Position numbers and translations under genes: made by a program. The notes under the pieces were generated by a model. The model was not told the origin of the DNA, ran no database searches, and saw nothing but the letters and a program-made list of their open reading frames with translations. A stretch of DNA of 64,000 bases, taken from Nemertoderma westbladi. Lineage: Eukaryota; Xenacoelomorpha; Nemertodermatida; Nemertodermatidae. Positions 63,070 to 64,000 of this stretch are shown piece by piece. Position 1 is the stretch's first letter. Each line of letters opens with the position of its first letter. The stretch lies in NCBI GenBank assembly GCA_032718475.1, contig JAUCBJ010007166.1:1-64000 (forward strand). The letters are read 5' to 3'.

Positions 63070-63198
63070 TGTGTAGTACTTCTGCTATTTACAGTACACC
63101 TAGGCCTAATGCTTGGTTTGTTCTATTTCCATACTTATATCAACACCATAAATATACGTCATACTAAGTTCACCAAACCCCCCTACTCATATACGTCA
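63070..63198 (+). repeat. 3' LTR of gypsy 2 (129 bp)
   Basis: Identical to 58220-58348, followed by the GGCTC duplication. Confidence 0.95.
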
Positions 63199-63203
63199 GG
63201 CTC

Positions 63204-63364
63204 TCTACAGGACTCCCAAGTCTTTATATAAATCTGTGGACTTTAGAGAGTGGTCGAGCATTAGCTTACATTTGTCGTGGTTAAAAAGAAGTTGGCACAA
63301 TTTGCTCCAGCAGTCCAGGACATCCAAATCACGTCAATCAATCAATCACGTAGTGGGGCAATAG
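63204..63364. other. Spacer between gypsy 2 and the LINE tail
   Basis: Short unique-looking segment, no gene. Confidence 0.4.
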
Positions 63365-64000
63365 AGGTGATGTTACTACTACTACTTGGTCGAGCGAACT
63401 CGGACAGTGGAAATGAGATCCTTCCAGGCTTCCCGATTCTCCATAGTTGTCGCAATTTCGTTTCTCCTAAGTTCAGTATCCCTTTCAAGTTGATCTATAT
63501 ATATTATGGCCAGTCGTCCACGACTACGCTTTCCATGAGTTGGTTGCCAGAAAAGTCGATCTGGTATGACCTCGTCTTTACTTCGCCAGCAGTGCCCACT
63601 GAATCGTAATCTGCGTTCATGGAGGGTGGTTGATACAGGTGGTATTGTACCATAAAGCTTGGCGTTTGTCATGTGTTGTCTCCAGCTGATGTTTAGGGCT
63701 GCCCTTAGTAGTCTTGTGTAGCAACCATCAATTCATTGTTGTTGTGATTTAGTCAGTGTCCAGGTCTCACCCCCATATAAAAATACACTTTCCACTGTGG
63801 CTCGAAGGAACGTAGTCTTCAGGTGCCTGGAGAGATCTGATTCCAGATGGTATCCATTTTTTATGGATGCATATATTTTTTGTGCATCTGCTAGGGTATT
63901 AGAGAGCAGGGCGATGTCATCCGCAAAGTCGGTGTCTGTGACTGTAGTTGCCGGATATCTACTACTTCTGCGTTCTTGAAGTGTGAATCCCAGGTCTTCA
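63365..64000 (-). pseudogene. LINE 3' end, runs off the window
   Basis: Minus strand. VTDTDFADDIALLSNTLADA (FADD box), FLRATVESVFLYGGETWTLT, CYTRLLRAALNISWRQHMTN, TLHERRLRFSGHCWRSKDEV, QPTHGKRSRGRLAIIYIDQL; after the stop comes a very short UTR and a (TAG)n tail at about 63370-63382. It is the source-type sequence of the 92-bp tail at 982-1073. One stop in the middle and a shortened segment after FADD indicate a defective copy. It belongs to the same broad RTE-like group as copies A and B but is a distinct family. Confidence 0.88.

Larger units (their letters stand above)
58220..63198 (+). mobile_element. Gypsy-type LTR retrotransposon 2, complete, GC-rich
   Basis: 129-bp LTRs (58220-58348, 63070-63198), identical as read, TG...CA, flanked by the 5-bp duplication GGCTC (58215-58219, 63199-63203). 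Purine-rich GCAGGAAAGAAGTA precedes the 3' LTR. One frame encodes gag-protease-RT-RNase H-integrase with a single internal stop. LTRs are AT-rich while the coding interior is strongly GC-rich with C-ending codons. Recent insertion. Confidence 0.96.

Overview
This is a window of an animal nuclear genome, most likely a repeat-dense invertebrate and quite possibly marine. The evidence is eukaryotic gene structure (GT/AG introns, signal-peptide exons, a calcium-binding EGF exon), metazoan gene families (alpha-kinase, zinc-ribbon HECT ligase) and a rich mix of animal mobile elements: gypsy, BEL/Pao, Penelope, several LINE clades, hAT, MULE-like elements, SINEs and MITEs. The base composition is AT-rich, interrupted by strikingly GC-rich gypsy interiors. 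The phylum cannot be fixed from the sequence alone.

Layout. 0-2.4 kb is one inverted-repeat DNA element carrying a tiny LINE tail with a 13-bp target duplication. 2.5-4.5 kb is a decayed hAT (BED/DUF659/dimerisation) transposase, followed by a 3-unit tandem repeat. 5.9-6.6 kb is the N-terminal part of an alpha-kinase gene cut by a hAT-type element end. 7.6-14.1 kb is a three-level nest: a BEL/Pao relic contains a DNA transposon with ~520-bp inverted repeats and an integrase-like ORF, which contains a young gypsy element; each level has target-site duplications or rejoining ends. 14.5-23.8 kb is a pair of ~0.5-kb LTRs around a large interior with no recognisable pol (LARD-like) that hosts a LINE mosaic. 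24.5-25.5 kb is a 49-bp minisatellite.

26.5-27.6 kb is a MULE-like transposase relic. 29.7-30.8 kb is a dead relative of the gypsy element at 58.2-63.2 kb. 31.7-34.6 kb is a LINE relic with Ulp1-protease, coiled-coil and RT remnants. 37.3-38.5 kb is a Penelope fragment with a GIY-YIG domain and a hammerhead-like core, bounded by perfect 46-bp inverted repeats. 40.7-42.8 kb is a broken zinc-ribbon/HECT ubiquitin-ligase gene. 44.8-50.1 kb holds BEL and LINE relics and one nearly intact EN-RT LINE. 50-53 kb is a mosaic of dispersed repeats. 55-58 kb has several palindromic or tandem structures. 58.2-63.2 kb is a complete GC-rich gypsy with 129-bp identical LTRs, a 5-bp target duplication and one in-frame stop. 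A further LINE runs off the right edge.

Host genes are sparse. The most convincing are two paralogous signal-peptide first exons on the minus strand (28.3 and 50.8 kb), both phase 1 with GTGAGT donors. They match in phase, respectively, an extracellular-type exon at 23.8-24.3 kb and an EGF exon at 44.2 kb, so the window probably holds the 5' parts of two secreted-protein genes with introns stuffed with transposons.
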